Shown here piece after piece: positions 61,111 through 64,000 of a stretch of DNA of 64,000 bases (the stretch's first letter is position 1; each line of letters starts with the position of its first letter). The notes under the pieces were generated by a model. It saw only the letters and a list, made by a program, of their open reading frames with translations, was not told the origin of the DNA and searched no databases. The position numbers were made by a program, and so were the translations under genes. This DNA comes from Acanthosepion lycidas (taxonomy: Eukaryota; Mollusca; Cephalopoda; Sepiida; Sepiidae). The stretch lies in contig OZ010611.1 in the NCBI GenBank assembly GCA_963932145.1, positions 57,235,292-57,299,291 on the forward strand. Direction: 5' to 3'.

Positions 61111-64000
61111 GGGTGATCAGTGTCTTCTTCTCTTCTGTTTGTGCCTTGTCTTTAGCTTTTTCTTCTATATTAAACTTTATGTAGAGGCTAGGCCCCACTC
61201 TAAATCTTGGTTGAAATTATTTTTCATTCTAATTCATAGAAATGGAGTAGCGTGCAATGGTATCGTCTCATACAACAGTGAGTTAGGAGAAAAAATTTGT
61301 GGGCACAAAATGGGTGATCAGTGTCTTATTCTCTTCTGTTTGTGCCTTGTCTTTAGCTTTTTCTTCTCTATTTAACTTTATGTAGAGACTAGGCCCCTTT
61401 CTAAATCTTGGTTGAAATTATTTTTCATTCTAATTCATAGAAATGGAGATGCGTGCAATGGTGTCGTCTCATAGAACAGTGAGTTAGGAGAAAAAATTTG
61501 TGGGCACAAAATGGGTGATCAGTGTTTTATTCTTTTCTGTTTGTGCCTTGTCTTTAGCTTTTTCTTCTATATTTAACTTTATGTAGAGGCTAGGCCCCCC
61601 TCTAAATCTTAGTTGAAATTATTTTTCATTCTAATTCATAGAAATGGAATAGCGTGCAATGGTGTCGTCTCATACAACAGTGAGTTAGGAGAAAAAATTT
61701 GTTGGCACAAAATCGGTGATCAGTGTCTTATTCTCTTCTGTTTGTGCCTTGTCTTTAGCTTTTTCTTCTATATTTAACTTTATGTAGAGGCTAGGCCCCC
61801 CTCTAAATCTTGGTTGAAATTATTTTTCATTCTAATTAATAGAAATGGAGTAGCGTGCAATGGTGTCGTCTCATACAACAGTGAGTTAGGAGAAAAAATT
61901 TGTTCGCACAAAATGGGTGATCAGTGTCTTATTCTCTTCTGTTTGTGCCTTGTCTTTAGCTTTTTCTTCTATATTTAACTTTATGTAGAGGCTAGGCCCC
62001 TTTCTAAATCTTGGTTGAAATTATTTTTCATTCTAATTCATAGAAATGGAGTAGCGTGCAATGGTGTCATCTCATACAACAGTGAGTTAGGAGAAAAAAT
62101 TTGTGGGCACAAAATGGGTGATCAGTGTCTTATTCTCTTCTGTTCGTGCGTTGTCTTTAGCTTTTTCTTCTATATTTAACTTTATGTAGAGGCTAGGCCC
62201 CATTCTAAATCTTAGTTGAAATTATTTTTCATTCTAATTCATAGAAATGGAGTAGCATGCAATGGTGTCGTCTCATACAACAGTGAGTTAGGAGAAAAAA
62301 TTTGTGGGCACAAAATGGGTGATCAGTGTCTTATTCTCTTCTGTTTGTGCCTTGTCTTTAGCTTTTTCTTCTATATTTAACTTTATGTAGAGGCTAGGCC
62401 CCACTCTAAATCTTGGTTGAAATTATTTTTCATTCTAATTAATAGAAATGGAGTAGCGTGCAATGGTGTCGTCTCATACAACAGTGAGTTAGGAGAAAAA
62501 ATTTGTTCGCACAAAATGGGTGATCAGTGACTTATTCTCTTCTGTTTGTGCCTTGTCTTTAGCTTTTTCTTCTATATTTAACTTTAAGTAGAGGCAAGGC
62601 CCCCCTCTAAATCTTGGTTGAAATTATTTTTCATTCTAATTAATAGAAATGGAGTAGCATGCAATGGTGTCGTCTCATAGAAAAGTGAGTCAGGAGAAAA
62701 AATTTGTGGGCACAAAATGGGTGATCAGTGTCTTATTCTCTTCTGTTCGTGCCTTGTCTTTAGCTTTTTCTTCTATATTTAACTTTATGTAGAGGCTAGG
62801 CCCCATTCTAAATCTTGGTTGAAATTATTTTTCATTCTAATTCATAGAAATGGAGTAGCGTGCAATGGTGTAGTCTCATACAACAGTGAGTTAGGAGAAA
62901 AAATTTGTGGGCACAAAATGGGTGATCAGTGTCTTTTTCTCTTCTGTTTGTGCCTTGTCTTTAGCTTTTTCTTCTATATTTAACTTTATGTAGAGGATAG
63001 ACCCCACTCTAAATCTTGGTTGAAATTATTTTTCATTCTAATTAATAGAAATGGAGTAGCGTGCAATGGTGTCGTCTCATACAACAGTGAGTTAGGAGAA
63101 AAAATTTGTTCGCACAAAATGGGTGATCAGTGACTTATTCTCTTCTGTTTGTGCCTTGTCTTTAGCTTTTTCTTCTATATTTAACTTTAAGTAGAGGCAA
63201 GGCCCCCCTCTAAATCTTGGTTGAAATTATTTTTCATTCTAATTCATAGAAATGGAGTAGCGTGCAATGGTGTCGTCTCATACAACAGTGAGTTAGGAGA
63301 AAAAATTTGTTGGCACAAAATGGGTGATCAGGGTCTTATTCTCTTCTGTTTGTGCCTTGTCTTTAGCTTTTTCTTCTATATTTAACTTTATGTAGAGGCT
63401 AGGCCCCTTTCTAAATCTTGGTTGAAATTATTTTTCATTCTAATTCATAGAAATGGAGTAGCGTGCAATGGTGTCGTCTCATACAACAGTGAGTTAGGAG
63501 AATATATTTGTGGGCACAAAATGGGTGATCAGTGTCTTATTCTCTTCTGTTTGTGCCTTGTCTTTAGCTTTTTCTTCTATATTAAACTTTATGTAGAGGC
63601 TAGGCCCCACTCTAAATCTTGGTTGAAATTATTTTTCATTCTAATTCATAGAAATGGAGTAGCGTGCAATGGTATCGTCTCATACAACAGTGAGTTAGGA
63701 GAAAAAATTTGTGGGCACAAAATGGGTGATCAGTGTCTTATTCTCTTCTGTTTGTGCCTTGTCTTTAGATTTTCTTCTCTATTTAACTTTATGTAGAGAC
63801 TAGGCCCCTTTCTAAATCTTGGTTGAAATTATTTTTCATTCTAATTCATAGAAATGGAGTAGCGTGCAATGGTGTCGTCTCATAGAACAGTGAGTTAGGA
63901 GAAAAAATTTGTGGGCACAAAATGGGTGATCAGTGTTTTATTCTTTTCTGTTTGTGCCTTGTCTTTAGCTTTTTCTTCTATATTTAACTTTATGTAGAGG
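61110..64000 (+). repeat. Thirteen-monomer HOR, copy 2, with one extra monomer; runs off the window
   Basis: This copy repeats 58.46-61.1 kb. The extra monomer lies at about 62.84-63.04 kb (TGTAGTCTC near 62,869, GTGTCTTTTTCTC near 62,930, GAGGATAGACCCC near 62,994). Near 63.9 kb the sequence continues as GTGTTTTATTCTTTTC, matching 58.91 and 61.52 kb, not the TTCGCAC junction at 61.1 kb, so the two copy boundaries were made by different exchanges. Confidence 0.88.

Larger units (their letters stand above)
22700..64000 (+). repeat. Satellite array, subfamily B (about 201-bp monomer, about 205 copies)
   Basis: This is the same satellite as the left block but with a different set of typical bases: CAACAGTGAG, TTAGGAG, a six-A run before TTTGTG, TAGCTTTTTC, AACTTTATG, GGCTAGG, CCCCTTTCT and AAATCTTGGTTG. 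From landmark 22,641 to landmark 63,824 is 41,183 bp, or about 205 units of 200.9 bp. The extra A makes the standard unit 201 bp. Monomers are more alike than in A, and many rare variants are shared at regular long offsets, so amplification is more recent or homogenisation stronger. The array leaves the window on the right edge. I saw no gene, mobile element or unique sequence in these 41 kb. Confidence 0.97.

Noticed and set aside
805-63796. Many + strand open frames of 60-124 codons with a shared hydrophobic peptide (KLFFILIHRNG...)
   Set aside because: They repeat once per monomer, mostly begin at TTG or GTG, stop in every unit, and shift frame between 200-bp units. They are shadows of the satellite, with no start context, domain or conservation pattern of a gene.
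1-64000. CRISPR array
   Set aside because: The whole 200-bp unit is repeated. There is no short constant repeat alternating with unique spacers and no cas gene.
1-64000. CENP-B box
   Set aside because: The closest match is TTCGTCTCATACAAC in the GGTTTCGTC variant monomers. It keeps the TTCG and the central A but lacks the CGGG half, so it does not meet the known 17-bp motif.
1-64000. Transposable element, LTR or terminal inverted repeats
   Set aside because: No coding domain, target-site duplication or boundary is seen. Register is unbroken from end to end.
1-64000. Ribosomal, tRNA or 5S repeat array
   Set aside because: No known RNA gene sequence was recognised in the monomer on either strand. 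G+C is low and the variant density is too high for a functional RNA gene array.
1-64000. Telomeric or simple-sequence repeats
   Set aside because: No TTAGGG-type or other microsatellite run occurs. The GTTAGGAG and GTTAGTAG pieces are single per monomer.

Overview
The whole 64 kb window is one uninterrupted satellite DNA array. From end to end it is a head-to-tail tandem repeat of a single unit of about 200 bp, with every unit in the same orientation. Counting from the recurring TTGAAATTA landmark at 76 to the last one at 63,824 gives about 318 full monomers, plus partial monomers at both window edges. I found no protein gene, RNA gene, transposon or unique sequence, and neither end of the array lies inside the window. 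This is a large eukaryotic heterochromatin block (centromeric, pericentromeric or subtelomeric type). A hand count on one near-consensus monomer gives about 36.5% G+C and a CpG observed/expected ratio near 0.3. Many monomers differ by transitions at the two CpG sites, which fits a genome with cytosine methylation. I cannot name the species.

Layout: there are two related subfamilies that meet inside one monomer. Family A (1 to about 22,640, about 113 monomers, mean 199.7 bp) typically has CAACTGTGAG, TTAGTAG, five A's before TTTGTG, AACATTATG, GGCAAGG and AAATCTGGATTG. Family B (about 22,700 to 64,000, about 205 monomers, mean 200.9 bp) typically has CAACAGTGAG, TTAGGAG, six A's, TAGCTTTTTC, AACTTTATG, GGCTAGG, CCCCTTTCT and AAATCTTGGTTG. 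The switch happens between the A-type end at about 22,641 and the B-type bases at about 22,703.

Superimposed on the monomers is a mosaic of local higher-order repeats (HORs). Shared rare variants recur at fixed offsets. In A these are about 600, 798, 998, 1198, 2197/2796, 4594, 5791 and 6391 bp. In B they are 201, 402, 603, 804, 1204, 1407, 2007-2409, 2612/2813, 3013, 5823, 6024 and 9038 bp. No one HOR period covers the window; blocks of 1 to 15 monomers have been copied, inserted and partly overwritten at different times. Several HOR copy pairs differ by whole-monomer insertions or deletions, as unequal exchange between out-of-register copies would produce.

The short open frames (60-124 codons) are monomer shadows, and most forward ones begin at TTG or GTG rather than ATG. 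The most interesting signals are the sharp A/B boundary, a rare cluster of three adjacent changes that turns a quasi-palindrome into a perfect one and has spread through family B, a splice-site-like arrangement repeated in each monomer, the 201-bp (67-codon) phase of family B, and the record of recent copy events, including perfect adjacent monomer duplicates.
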